From Streptomyces albogriseolus (GTDB lineage: Bacteria; Actinomycetota; Actinomycetes; Streptomycetales; Streptomycetaceae): DNA of 64,000 nt. A program made the translations under genes and the position numbers. Positions 1-8,615 of this stretch are shown in pieces. The notes beneath the pieces were generated by a model. The model was not told the origin of the DNA. It saw nothing but the letters and a program-made list of their open reading frames with translations, and made no database searches. The DNA lies in assembly GCA_014650475.1 (NCBI GenBank), contig BMVA01000011.1, forward strand, positions 1-64,000, read 5' to 3'. The first letter of the stretch is position 1. The number at the start of each line of letters is the position of its first letter.

Positions 1-239
1 GTACTCACCCTCTCGGGCTTTCCTCCGGGCGCTTCCCTTCGGTCTTGCGTTTCCGACTCTATCAGTGTTTTTCCGGCCTCCTGACCACCGTTCCGCAGGC
101 ATGCGGAAAGTGATCCGAAGTGAGGATCTGACGAGTTGGATTTGCTGCCGGGTCCTGGATGCGTGACTGCATCCCTCAGCCCCAGGCAGGTTTAAGACTG
201 TACACGGGGTCGCGGACCGCGTGCAAATCCATTAGAGTG
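1..239. other. Intergenic region upstream of crr; no gene supported
   Basis: No convincing reading frame is present; the short frame at 159-344 has poor composition and overlaps the crr regulatory region. A 7-bp hairpin (TTCCGCA at 91-97, TGCGGAA at 102-108, four-base loop) has no T-run after it. A TAGAGT at 233-238 could be the -10 box of the crr promoter, which would place the dre site over the transcription start. The beginning of the window may belong to the leader of a gene outside it. Confidence 0.5.
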
Positions 240-266
240 GGTGGTCTAGACCTCTTGTCTGGACCA
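240..266. promoter_or_regulatory. DasR-type dre operator upstream of crr-ptsI
   Basis: Positions 242-252 read TGGTCTAGACC, identical to the core of the dre consensus (ACTGGTCTAGACCAGT) bound by the GntR/HutC regulator DasR, which senses glucosamine-6-phosphate. A second degenerate copy (TGTCTGGACCA, 256-266) follows at once, and TCTGGACC recurs at 258-265 and 271-278. In S. coelicolor crr-ptsI is a known DasR target, so position and sequence agree. Repression by overlap with a -10 at 233-238 is inference. Confidence 0.85.
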
Positions 267-292
267 TGGATCTGGACCTGTCCCCCGGAACC

Positions 293-312
293 GGTATGTC
301 TCATGACATACC
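293..312. promoter_or_regulatory. Perfect palindrome in the crr leader
   Basis: GGTATGTC (293-300) and GACATACC (305-312) are exact reverse complements separated by TCAT. It lies between the dre site and the crr start codon at 384, so it is probably transcribed as a hairpin in the leader or serves as an operator for a second regulator. There is no T-run, so it does not look like a terminator. Confidence 0.6.
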
Positions 313-383
313 CTGCTGAGCAGCACGCCGGAGACAGCCAGTGACGGCGCTCGTACAGATCTCCATCTCTTGGGAGGACTCCC

Positions 384-833
384 ATGACCACCGTGACGTC
401 CCCGCTTGCAGGACGGGCCATCGGACTGACGTCCGTGCCCGATCCGGTCTTCTCCGGGGCCATGGTCGGCCCGGGCACCGCGATCGACCCCGTGCGGGAG
501 CCTTCCGAGGCCGTCTCCCCCGTCGACGGCGTGCTCATCTCTCTGCACCCGCACGCGTTCGTCGTCGTCGACGAGAGCGGGCACGGCGTGCTCACCCACC
601 TCGGCATCGACACCGTCCAGCTCAACGGCGAGGGCTTCGAGCTGCTCGTCAACAAGGGGGACACCGTCACGCGCGGGCAGAGCATCGTGCGCTGGAACCC
701 GGCCGCCGTCGAGGCCGCGGGCAAGTCCCCGGTGTGCCCGGTCGTGGCGCTGGAGGCCACGGCGGACGCCCTCTCCGAGCTGAACGAAGAGGGCGACGTG
801 AAGGCGGGCGACACGCTCTTCCTCTGGAAGTGA
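384..833 (+). CDS. crr: PTS glucose/N-acetylglucosamine-family enzyme IIA (Crr)
   Basis: 149-aa soluble phosphocarrier that takes phosphate from HPr and passes it to the IIB domains of sugar permeases, also able to act in signalling. The fold is the EIIA-Glc family: the segment around GVLTHLGIDTVQLNGEGF carries the expected phospho-accepting histidine (H72), and the supporting histidine is H57 in SLHPHAF. The length fits the free-standing EIIA form. The ATG at 384 is preceded by GGAGGA at good spacing. ptsI follows 75 bp later in the same direction, so the pair is probably one operon under the dre site upstream. HPr (ptsH) is not in the window. Confidence 0.95.
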   Translation: MTTVTSPLAGRAIGLTSVPDPVFSGAMVGPGTAIDPVREPSEAVSPVDGVLISLHPHAFVVVDESGHGVLTHLGIDTVQLNGEGFELLVNKGDTVTRGQSIVRWNPAAVEAAGKSPVCPVVALEATADALSELNEEGDVKAGDTLFLWK

Positions 834-908
834 CGTGACGCCGTCCCCGACGGCACGGATACATCGGACGCTGCGGCGCGACCCGCCGCTTTACCGGAGA
901 CGGGTGAG

Positions 909-2579
909 ATGGAGACAACGCTGCGAGGCGTCGGCGTGAGCCACGGTGTGGCGATCGGCGAGGTTCGGCACATGGGCACGGCGGTGCTGGAGCCGCCGGC
1001 CAAGCAGATCCCGGCGGAGGAGGCGGAGCGCGAGCAGCAGCGCGCCCGTCAGGCCGTGGATGCGGTCGCGGCCGATCTGACCGCGCGCGGGAACCTCGCC
1101 GGCGGCGAGGCGCAGGCGGTGCTCGAGGCGCAGGCCCTGATGGCGCAGGACCCGGAGCTGATGGCCGACGTCGACCGCCGTGTCGCCGTGGGCAGCTCCG
1201 CCGAGCGCGCGGTCTACGACGCGTTCGCCGCGTACCGCGAGCTGCTGGCGAACGCGGGCGAGTACCTGGCGGGCCGGGTGGCCGACCTGGACGACGTGCG
1301 CAACCGCATCGTGGCGCGGCTGCTCGGTGTGCCGATGCCGGGTGTGCCGGACAGCGACGAGCCGTATGTGCTGGTGGCGCGGGATCTCGCGCCGGCGGAC
1401 ACCGCGCTGCTGGACCCCACGCTGGTGCTCGGCTTCGTGACCGAGGAGGGCGGGCCGACCAGTCACAGCGCGATCCTGGCGCGGGCCCTGGGTGTGCCGG
1501 CGGTCGTGGCCCTGCCGGGGGCCGGTGAGATCGCCGAGGGCACGCTGATAGCGGTCGACGGCAGCTCGGGCGAGGTTTTCGTGAACCCGACCGAGGAGCG
1601 CCGGGCCGCTCTGGAGGCCGCGGCCGCCGAGCGGAAGGCCGCTCTCGCGGCGGCGACCGGGCCGGGGGCGACGGCCGACGGGCACAAGGTGCCGCTGCTG
1701 GCGAACATCGGCGGGCCGGCGGACGTGGCGGCGGCGATCGAGGCCGGCGCCGAGGGCGTCGGTCTGTTCCGTACCGAGTTCCTGTTCCTGGACGACAGCA
1801 AGAACGCTCCGTCCGAGGAGAAGCAGGTCGAGGCGTACCGGCAGGTGCTGGAGGCGTTCCCCGAGGGGCGTGTCGTCGTGCGGGTGCTGGACGCGGGCGC
1901 GGACAAGCCGCTGGACTTCCTCACGCCGGGCGACGAGCCGAACCCGGCGCTGGGCGTGCGGGGTCTGCGGACCCTGCTCGACCACCCGGAGGTGCTGCGC
2001 ACCCAGCTGACGGCGCTGGCCAAGGCCGCGGAGGGGCTGCCCGTGCACCTCGAGGTGATGGCCCCGATGGTGGCGGACCGGGCCGACGCGAAGGCCTTCG
2101 CGGACGCGTGCCGGGAGGCGGGGCTGCGGGCGAAGTACGGCGCGATGGTGGAGATCCCCTCGGCAGCGCTGCGGGCGCGCTCGGTGCTGCGCGAGGTGGA
2201 GTTCCTGTCGCTGGGCACGAACGACCTCGCGCAGTACACGTTCGCCGCAGACCGTCAGGTGGGTGCGGTCTCCCGGCTGCAGGATCCGTGGCAGCCGGCG
2301 CTGCTCGACCTGGTGGCGCTGTCCGCCGAGGCGGCGCGGGCCGAGGGCAAGAGCTGCGGTGTGTGCGGCGAGGCCGCGTCGGACCCGCTGCTGGCGTGTG
2401 TGCTGACGGGGCTGGGCGTCACCTCTCTCTCGATGGGTGCGGCGTCCATTCCTTATGTGCGGGCGTCGCTGGCGAAGTTCACGCTGGCGCAGTGCGAGCG
2501 GGCCGCCGCTGCCGCCCGGGCCGCGGACAGCGCGGACGAGGCGCGGAACGCGGCGCAGGCGGTGCTGTCGGGCGAGTAG
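909..2579 (+). CDS. ptsI: Phosphoenolpyruvate-protein phosphotransferase (PTS enzyme I)
   Basis: 556-aa cytoplasmic enzyme I. It autophosphorylates from PEP and phosphorylates HPr, so it is the entry point of all PTS sugar uptake. The domains are in the normal order: an N-terminal HPr-binding/helical part, the phosphohistidine domain with the signature GGPTSHSAILAR (H186), then the TIM-barrel PEP domain with GLFRTEFLF, SLGTNDLAQYT and the catalytic cysteine in CGVCGEAA (C486). The length is a little shorter than the enterobacterial protein, as is usual in actinomycetes. ATG 909 follows GGAGACGGG. It is co-oriented with crr and followed by a strong terminator, so transcription of the pair probably ends here. 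Confidence 0.97.
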   Translation: METTLRGVGVSHGVAIGEVRHMGTAVLEPPAKQIPAEEAEREQQRARQAVDAVAADLTARGNLAGGEAQAVLEAQALMAQDPELMADVDRRVAVGSSAERAVYDAFAAYRELLANAGEYLAGRVADLDDVRNRIVARLLGVPMPGVPDSDEPYVLVARDLAPADTALLDPTLVLGFVTEEGGPTSHSAILARALGVPAVVALPGAGEIAEGTLIAVDGSSGEVFVNPTEERRAALEAAAAERKAALAAATGPGATADGHKVPLLANIGGPADVAAAIEAGAEGVGLFRTEFLFLDDSKNAPSEEKQVEAYRQVLEAFPEGRVVVRVLDAGADKPLDFLTPGDEPNPALGVRGLRTLLDHPEVLRTQLTALAKAAEGLPVHLEVMAPMVADRADAKAFADACREAGLRAKYGAMVEIPSAALRARSVLREVEFLSLGTNDLAQYTFAADRQVGAVSRLQDPWQPALLDLVALSAEAARAEGKSCGVCGEAASDPLLACVLTGLGVTSLSMGAASIPYVRASLAKFTLAQCERAAAAARAADSADEARNAAQAVLSGE

Positions 2580-2607
2580 TCCTCGCCGGACGCGGACGTT
2601 GTGCTCG

Positions 2608-2635
2608 GGGCGCTCCACTTCGGTGGGGCGCCCCT
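2608..2635 (+). terminator. Rho-independent terminator after ptsI
   Basis: A 12-bp stem (GGGGCGCTCCAC / GTGGGGCGCCCC, with one G-U pair) is closed by a TTCG tetraloop and followed by TTGTGCTGT. It starts 28 bp after the ptsI stop codon. It may also stop leftward transcription coming from the convergent gene. Confidence 0.85.
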
Positions 2636-2662
2636 TGTGCTGTCCGGGGTCGGTGGCGGTGG

Positions 2663-3553
2663 TCAGTGGCGGTGGTCCGGGCCGGGGTCGGCGTCCGAGA
2701 GGTCGGGTGACGCGCAGTAGTCGACGTGGGACTCCGGCGGGATGATGTCGCCGGTCTCGGTGTCGGTGCAGTAGGCGTCGAAGACCTCTCCGGCGGTGAG
2801 GGGGATCAGTCCCTGGCCGCGGATGCGCCAGCCGTGGATGCGGTCGGGGGCGCCCGGGGCGCTGGTGCGCATCACGAGGCCGCCGGGACCGGCGCTGGCG
2901 AGGCCGACGGCCAGGACGGTGGTGAACTCCAGGGCTTCGGTCTCGTCGATGCGGACGCCGTCGTCGGTGTCGTCGGCGTGCAACACGGCGACCAGGGATT
3001 CGGGTGGTCCGGAGACGCTGCAGACGAGGTGGCGGTCGCCCGGTGGCGCGCTGTCGAGGATACGGGAGACGAGGCGGGAGGCGCGGGCGAAGGCCGCGTG
3101 TCCGAGGTCCTCGCCGCAGGAGGCGCAGGGGCCGAGGCGGGCGAGGAGTGTCGTGGCGTACTCCCAGGTGGCGCGGCGGACGGCTTCGTCGACGAGGGTG
3201 GTCATGAGGTCGGACAGGGGCCGGCCGTCGTAGGGGACGGCGGGTCCGGCGGCCGCGCGCTCGGCGGTGAAGCGGGTGCGGCTGAGGTGGCTGTCGGGGT
3301 CGAGGCCGTACTGCGCGCAGTAGTCGGCGTACTCCGCGGGGTCGAAGAGCGCCACCGTGGTGTGGCTGCCCTGGAGGGCGCGGGTGCGCAGCACGGCTTC
3401 GACGTGTTTCAGATAGGTGGCGTGGTCGTCGAAGACGAAGGTGTCGTAGCGCCGCATGGCGCGGAAGTCGTGTTCGTCGGTGAGCACGCCGATGGTGCCC
3501 ACGATCTCGCGGCGCAGGACGCGTCGCAGGGTCCGGTGGTCGGTGTACGCCAT
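2663..3553 (-). CDS. Hypothetical protein, 296 aa
   Basis: I do not recognise the family. The start is taken at the ATG at 3553 (MAYTDHRTLRR), which has AGGGGGAG at good spacing; an in-frame start at 3586 lacks this. No signal peptide or membrane segment is visible. The N-terminal half is rich in charged helices. A CASCGED motif sits near the middle and a further cysteine pair lies near the C-terminus, which ends in a histidine- and aspartate-rich tail. It is monocistronic and convergent with ptsI. Codon usage fits the neighbours, so a real gene is likely. Confidence 0.75.
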   Translation of the reverse strand: MAYTDHRTLRRVLRREIVGTIGVLTDEHDFRAMRRYDTFVFDDHATYLKHVEAVLRTRALQGSHTTVALFDPAEYADYCAQYGLDPDSHLSRTRFTAERAAAGPAVPYDGRPLSDLMTTLVDEAVRRATWEYATTLLARLGPCASCGEDLGHAAFARASRLVSRILDSAPPGDRHLVCSVSGPPESLVAVLHADDTDDGVRIDETEALEFTTVLAVGLASAGPGGLVMRTSAPGAPDRIHGWRIRGQGLIPLTAGEVFDAYCTDTETGDIIPPESHVDYCASPDLSDADPGPDHRH

Positions 3554-3644
3554 GTCTCCCCCTCTGCACGGTCGATCAATGCTCACTCACCGTAATCGGC
3601 GGCACTGACAACGGGTGCGGAGGAGGAGACGGGGGCGTGACCGG

Positions 3645-5621
3645 TCAGGGGCGGGTGCGGGCCAGCTCCTGGTAGTGGGCGAGCAGGTCGAGGTTGTCGA
3701 TGGAGCCGGGGTTGACGGCCTTCTCCAGGGGGGTGCCCTGGAGGAGTCGCTTGACCGGGACCTCGATGCGCTTGCCGGTGAGGGTGTGCGGGATGCCGGG
3801 CACCTCGATGATCTCGTCGGGGACGTGCCGGGGCGAGAGCTGGGTGCGGATGGTCTTCCTGATGCGGTCGGTCAGGTCGTCGTCGAGGGTGGCGCCGGGC
3901 GCCAGGTGGACGAAGAGCGGCATCCAGTAGCCGCCGTCGGGCTGTTCGATGCCGACGACCAGGGACTCCTTGATCTCGGGGAGGCGTTCGACGGCCTCGT
4001 AGATGTCGGCGGAGCCCATGCGGACGCCCTGGCGGTTGAGGGTGGAGTCGGAGCGGCCGTGGATGACGACGGAGCCGCGGGAGGTGAGGGTGATCCAGTC
4101 GCCGTGGCGCCAGACGCCGGGGTAGGTGTCGAAGTAGCTGTCGTGGTAGCGGCTGCCGTCGGGGTCGTTCCAGAAGCGGATCGGCATGGACGGCATGGGG
4201 TTGGTGACCACGAGTTCGCCGACCTCGTCGGTGAGGGGCTTGCCGCTGGGGTCCCAGGACTGCAGGTCGGTGCCGAGGCAGGGGGCCTGGAGCTCGCCGA
4301 CGTGGACGGGCAGGGTGGGGACGGCTCCGGCGAAGCAGGAGCAGACGTCGGTGCCGCCGCTGACGGAGGCGATCCACAGGTCGGCGCCGCTCTCGGCGAA
4401 CTCGTCGTGCAGCCAGCGGAAGCCGTCGGGCGGCAGCGGCGAGCCGGTGGTGGCCACGCACTTCACGGCGGACAGGTCGTGGTCGCGTGAGGGGTGGACA
4501 CCGGCCTTGCGGCAGGCCATCACGTACGCGGCGGAGGTGCCGTAGAGGGTGGCTCCGGTGCGTTCGGCGATGCGCCACTGGGCGCCGGTGTCGGGGTGGC
4601 CGGGGCTGCCGTCGTAGAGGACGACGGTGGTGCCGGTGAGGAGGCCGGAGACGAGGAAGTTCCACATCATCCAGCCGGTCGAGGTGTACCAGAAGAAGCG
4701 GTCCTCGGGGCCGAGGTCGCAGTGCAGGCCGAGCTGCTTGAGGTGTTCGACGAGGATGCCGCCCTGCGACTGGACGATGGCCTTGGGCAGTCCGGTGGTG
4801 CCGGAGGAGTACAGCACCCACAGCGGGTGGTCGAAGGGCACCTGCTCGAAGAGCGGCTCGGTGTCGGCGGCGGTGAGGGCGGACCACTCCAGGGCGCCGT
4901 CGGGGGCGTCGGTGCCGAGCAGCGGGATGTGCACGACGGCGCGCAGGGTGGGCAGTTCGCGGCGGAGTTCGGCGACGATCTCGCGGCGGTCGTGTTCCTT
5001 GCCGCCGTAGCGGTAGCCGTCGACGGTGAACAGGACGACCGGTTCGACCTGCTGGAAGCGGTCGAGGACGCTGCGGGCGCCGAAGTCGGGGGCGCAGGAG
5101 GTCCACACGCCGCCGACGGCCGCGGTGGCGAGGAGGGCGACGACGGCCTCGGGGATGTTGGGCAGGTAGCCGCTGACCCGGTCGCCGGGGCGTACGCCGA
5201 GGGCGCGCAGTTCGGCGGCAAGGGAGCCGACCTGGCGGCGCAGGTCGGCCCAGGTGACGGGGCGGGGGTCGTGGGTCTCGTCGACGTGGAGCAGGGCCGG
5301 CTCGTCCGCGCGGGCGCCGGCGGCGCGCAGGGCGTGCTCGGCGTAGTTGAGGGTCGCTCCGGGGAACCACTGGGCGCCGGGCATGGAGCGGTCGCCGAGG
5401 ACGCGCTCGTACGGCGTGGTGAAGCGGACGTCGAACCACTCGGTGACCGCTTTCCAGAAGGTCTCCAGCTCCTCGACGGACCACCGGTGGAGCGCCGCGT
5501 AGCCGCCCTCGGCCGGGGCGCCGTGGTGTTCGGCGGCCCAGGCCTGGAACCGGGTGATGCGGGCCTCGGCTGTACGTTCCGGTGTGGGCTGCCAGAGCGG
5601 CTGAGGGTTCACGGTCGACAT
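3645..5621 (-). CDS. Acetoacetate-CoA ligase (acetoacetyl-CoA synthetase)
   Basis: 658-aa adenylate-forming enzyme that activates acetoacetate to acetoacetyl-CoA with ATP, feeding ketone-body or polyhydroxybutyrate carbon into central metabolism. Visible motifs are the phosphate-binding loop YSSGTTGLPKAIVQS, a middle-domain GGTDVCSCF region and the C-terminal HTLTGKRIEVPVKRLL, whose lysine after TG is the expected acyl-adenylation residue. The opening PLWQPTPERTAEARITRFQAW is typical of the acetoacetyl-CoA synthetase branch (about 650 aa) rather than acetyl-CoA synthetase. The start is the ATG at 5621; upstream in-frame starts would add about 40 residues of unlike composition. Confidence 0.92.
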   Translation of the reverse strand: MSTVNPQPLWQPTPERTAEARITRFQAWAAEHHGAPAEGGYAALHRWSVEELETFWKAVTEWFDVRFTTPYERVLGDRSMPGAQWFPGATLNYAEHALRAAGARADEPALLHVDETHDPRPVTWADLRRQVGSLAAELRALGVRPGDRVSGYLPNIPEAVVALLATAAVGGVWTSCAPDFGARSVLDRFQQVEPVVLFTVDGYRYGGKEHDRREIVAELRRELPTLRAVVHIPLLGTDAPDGALEWSALTAADTEPLFEQVPFDHPLWVLYSSGTTGLPKAIVQSQGGILVEHLKQLGLHCDLGPEDRFFWYTSTGWMMWNFLVSGLLTGTTVVLYDGSPGHPDTGAQWRIAERTGATLYGTSAAYVMACRKAGVHPSRDHDLSAVKCVATTGSPLPPDGFRWLHDEFAESGADLWIASVSGGTDVCSCFAGAVPTLPVHVGELQAPCLGTDLQSWDPSGKPLTDEVGELVVTNPMPSMPIRFWNDPDGSRYHDSYFDTYPGVWRHGDWITLTSRGSVVIHGRSDSTLNRQGVRMGSADIYEAVERLPEIKESLVVGIEQPDGGYWMPLFVHLAPGATLDDDLTDRIRKTIRTQLSPRHVPDEIIEVPGIPHTLTGKRIEVPVKRLLQGTPLEKAVNPGSIDNLDLLAHYQELARTRP

Positions 5622-5834
5622 GGGGCGGCTCCCGGACTGTGCGCGTCGTGTGCGTCCTCCGCGCACGGGCTGGGGTGTGCGCGTGACGCGGCTGACAGGG
5701 ACGATGCCACGTGATCGACTTCTGCACCAGGGCGCCCCCCACATAGTCCCCTTCGTGAAGATGTGGTCCGATCACGGGTGAACGGGAGTTGAACGCCACG
5801 CTTGCGGGGCGCGGTCAATGGCAGGGTGAGCAAC

Positions 5835-8045
5835 ATGAACGGTCTTGACCTGGTGCGTTCGTGGTGGTCGGTCGGCAGGACGGGAGCGGCACGGGGGTTG
5901 CGTACCGTACGAGCAGCGTGGCGCAGGCGGGGTGCGGACGCCACCGGGCCGGGGCCGCGGGGGCCGGTGCGGGCGCGGGTGCCGGGGACCGTGCGGGAGG
6001 TGGAGCCGGGTCCCGGCGGGGGTGTGATCCGGTTCGCCCGCTCGGAGCTGCGGATCCTCGTCGCGGTGAACGGCGCGGTGTTCTGGGGGTGGGACGGAGC
6101 GGGTCCGGAGCCGTCGTACGCGCTGGCCGGTGCGTGTCCCGAGCCGGATCCGCGGGCCGCGCTGGAGCCGGACACGGACGGCGGCTGGCGTGTGGTGGCC
6201 GAGCGGGTGACGGTCGCGGTGTCGCGGCACGGCGCCCTGGAGGTGCTCACACCCGGGGGTGTGACGCTGCGGCGGGATCTGCCGCCGCGGTGGTGGGAGG
6301 CGGAGGACGGGCCGGCGCGGTGGATGCAGCGGTCGGAGGTTCCGGCGGACGCCCGGTTCTTCGGTCCGGGTGGCCGGGCGGCGGGGGTGCGGCTGCGGGA
6401 CGGCGCCTACCGGCTGGGGAACGGCGTGGCCGGGCGGGCGGCCGAGGGGGCGGGGCGTGCGGCGCCGGTGGCGATGCCCGTGCAGCTGGTGGTGGCCGAC
6501 GCGGGCACGCATCTGCTGTTCGTCGACAACCCGTGGGACGGCACGGTGACGCTGCGGGAGGGCGCGGAGGGCGCCGGTTCCGGGCACGACCGGGCGGGCA
6601 CGTGCGAGCTGCGCATGGAGGGCGGTCCGGTGCGCGGCTGGGCGATGGTGGGCACGCCGGCGCGGGTCCTGCTGACGTGGGCGTCGCTGACCGGGGCGCC
6701 GGCGCTGCCGCCCGCATGGGCGTTCGGCCATCACCATGTGCGGGAGGGCACGGGCGGGGAGGACGAGGTGCGGCGGGTCGTCGCCGGGCACCAGGAGCGG
6801 AGGCTGCCGCTGGACGCGGTGCATCTGGGGGACGGTCATCTGGACGGCGGCCGGGCGTTCACCGTCGACCTGGATCGCTTCCCGAAGCTGCCCATGCTGG
6901 CCGACGAGCTGCGGCGCGAGGGGATACGGCTGGTGTCGGTGGTGCCCCCTGCGGTGCGGGCGGAGGACCGGCGCGGCGAGGCGGTGTTCCCTGATCTCAC
7001 CGGCGCGCGCGAGCGGTACGCGGGGCAGGCGGCGCAGGGCTTCGCGGGGGTGTGGCACGCGCTCGGGTCCTCCGCCCCGGTCGGGCGGGAGGCGCACCAC
7101 GTGGACGCGCTGTGTCTGGCCCGGTCGGCGTACGAAGGGCTGCGCAGCGAAGTGCCCTCCGGCGAAGGGCCGCTGGTGCTGTCGCGGTCCGGGTGGGCGG
7201 GGCTGCAGCGGTACGGCGGGGTGTGGTGCGGCGAGGGCGCCGCGGGGTGGTCCGGACTGCGGGCGTCGCTCGCGCAGGTGCTGGGGCTCGGGTTGTGCGG
7301 TGTGCCGTTCTCCGGGCCGGACGTCGTGGGCGGCGGCAGGGACGGGGCGTCCGAGCTGTACGTGCGGCGGATGCAGTTGGCCGCGTTTCTGCCGTTGCTG
7401 CGCACGGTCGCCGCGGGCCCGGTGGGCGGCGGGCCGTGGGAGTACGGCGCGGTGGTGCTGGGGCACGCGCGCGTGGCGCTGGGCGAACGGCGGCGGCTGC
7501 TGCCGTACTTCGTGACGCTGGCGCACCTCGCGCGACGGACCGGGGCGCCGATGGTGCGGCCGTTGTGGTGGCCGGCGCCGGAGGAGCGAGCGTTGCGGGA
7601 CTGCGAGGACGCCTTTCTGCTGGGTGACGCGCTGCTGGTGGCGCCGGTGCTGGAGCCGGGCGCGGTAGGGCGGGAGGTGCGGCTGCCGCGCGGGCGGTGG
7701 TACGACACGGCGACGGGGCGGGTGTACGAGGGGCCGGCGAAGGTGCTGGTCGACGCCCCGCTGGAGCGGATACCCGTGTTCGTGCGGGCGGGCGCCGTGG
7801 TCCCGGTGCGCGGGGAGGAGGGCGGGACGGAGCTGGAGGTGTGGGCGCCCGCCCCGGGCCGGACCGGGGGCGGGCTGGTGGTGCCGGACGACGGGGACGG
7901 CGGGGACGGGCCGGAGGCCGAGCGGTACTCGGTGACCCGCTCGGGCCCGCGGGTCGTCGTACGGCGGGAGACGGAGAACGGCGCGGAGGAGCCGTCCCGG
8001 CCGGTGCGCGTGCGCGGGCTCGGCGGGTCGGGCGGTCAGATGTAG
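5835..8045 (+). CDS. Glycoside hydrolase family 31-like protein, probable pseudoenzyme
   Basis: 736 aa with the overall architecture of GH31 alpha-glucosidases/alpha-xylosidases: an N-terminal beta-sandwich, a barrel with LVLSRSGWAGLQRYGGVW and GLCGVPFSGPDVVGG, and a C-terminal beta domain with FLLGDALLVAPVLEPGA. The two catalytic motifs are not conserved. Where GH31 enzymes have W-x-D-M-N-E the protein reads GVWHALGSSAP, with alanine (A409) at the nucleophile. Where they have W-T-G-D-N it reads VWCGEGAAGW, with E467 at the acid/base position. Flanking residues align well, so a local error is unlikely. It may bind sugar without hydrolysing it. The ATG at 5835 has GGCAGGG 8 nt upstream; a GTG at 5826 is the alternative. 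The 3' end overlaps the convergent Nudix gene by 10 bp. Confidence 0.85.
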   Translation: MNGLDLVRSWWSVGRTGAARGLRTVRAAWRRRGADATGPGPRGPVRARVPGTVREVEPGPGGGVIRFARSELRILVAVNGAVFWGWDGAGPEPSYALAGACPEPDPRAALEPDTDGGWRVVAERVTVAVSRHGALEVLTPGGVTLRRDLPPRWWEAEDGPARWMQRSEVPADARFFGPGGRAAGVRLRDGAYRLGNGVAGRAAEGAGRAAPVAMPVQLVVADAGTHLLFVDNPWDGTVTLREGAEGAGSGHDRAGTCELRMEGGPVRGWAMVGTPARVLLTWASLTGAPALPPAWAFGHHHVREGTGGEDEVRRVVAGHQERRLPLDAVHLGDGHLDGGRAFTVDLDRFPKLPMLADELRREGIRLVSVVPPAVRAEDRRGEAVFPDLTGARERYAGQAAQGFAGVWHALGSSAPVGREAHHVDALCLARSAYEGLRSEVPSGEGPLVLSRSGWAGLQRYGGVWCGEGAAGWSGLRASLAQVLGLGLCGVPFSGPDVVGGGRDGASELYVRRMQLAAFLPLLRTVAAGPVGGGPWEYGAVVLGHARVALGERRRLLPYFVTLAHLARRTGAPMVRPLWWPAPEERALRDCEDAFLLGDALLVAPVLEPGAVGREVRLPRGRWYDTATGRVYEGPAKVLVDAPLERIPVFVRAGAVVPVRGEEGGTELEVWAPAPGRTGGGLVVPDDGDGGDGPEAERYSVTRSGPRVVVRRETENGAEEPSRPVRVRGLGGSGGQM

Positions 8046-8566
8046 CGGCCCTCGAAGAAGGCGCGCACCGCCACGGTGTGCAGGGGGAAGGCGAGTTCCT
8101 CGGGGCGGCGCAGCAGGTGCGTGCCCTCGGTCTCGTCGGTGGGTGCGGAGGCGGGCAGGTCGGCCGCCGGGCGTTCGGGGAGCAGGCCGAACAGCAGCAG
8201 GTGGCCGTCGGGGGCGCTCATGGCGTCGACGAGCCGGACGTCGCGGCTCTCGGCGTCGAGGCCGGTCTCCTCCTTGAGTTCGCGGACGACGGCGTGGCGC
8301 CAGTCCTCGCCGTCGTCGATGTAGCCGCCGGGCAGGGCGGTGCCGCCCTTGGCGGGCGGGATCGACCGGGTGACGACGACCAAGGCGGTGCCCTGGGTGT
8401 CGTACACGGGCTGGAGGGCCACGGCGACGGGGAGCGGGTTGCGGTAGGCGACGGCGCCGCAGGCGGGGCAGGTGCGCGGCCAGCCGGAGACGCCCTCTCC
8501 GTAGGGCGCGCCGCAGGACGAACAGTGGCTGCCCGCCGCGGAGTTGGGAACGTGAGTATCGGACAC
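8036..8566 (-). CDS. Nudix hydrolase with N-terminal zinc ribbon
   Basis: 176 aa. The N-terminus has two CxxC pairs (CSSCGAP and CPACG) that form a small zinc ribbon, followed by a Nudix domain with the box GGYIDDGEDWRHAVVRELKEETG. The spacing and the conserved G, REL, EET fit a magnesium-dependent pyrophosphohydrolase of nucleoside-diphosphate compounds. The ribbon resembles that of NudC-like enzymes, but the domain is shorter and the substrate cannot be named. The start is a GTG at 8566 with a weak ribosome site. It overlaps the stop of the convergent GH31-like gene. Confidence 0.88.
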   Translation of the reverse strand: MSDTHVPNSAAGSHCSSCGAPYGEGVSGWPRTCPACGAVAYRNPLPVAVALQPVYDTQGTALVVVTRSIPPAKGGTALPGGYIDDGEDWRHAVVRELKEETGLDAESRDVRLVDAMSAPDGHLLLFGLLPERPAADLPASAPTDETEGTHLLRRPEELAFPLHTVAVRAFFEGRYI

Positions 8567-8615
8567 GCGCGGGACTGTATCCGATGGCGGAAGGGACGTC
8601 TCCGGTAGGTCGGGG

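Noticed and set aside
159-344. Short frame upstream of crr
   Set aside because: It runs through the dre site and palindrome and has no ribosome site; it is best explained as leader DNA.
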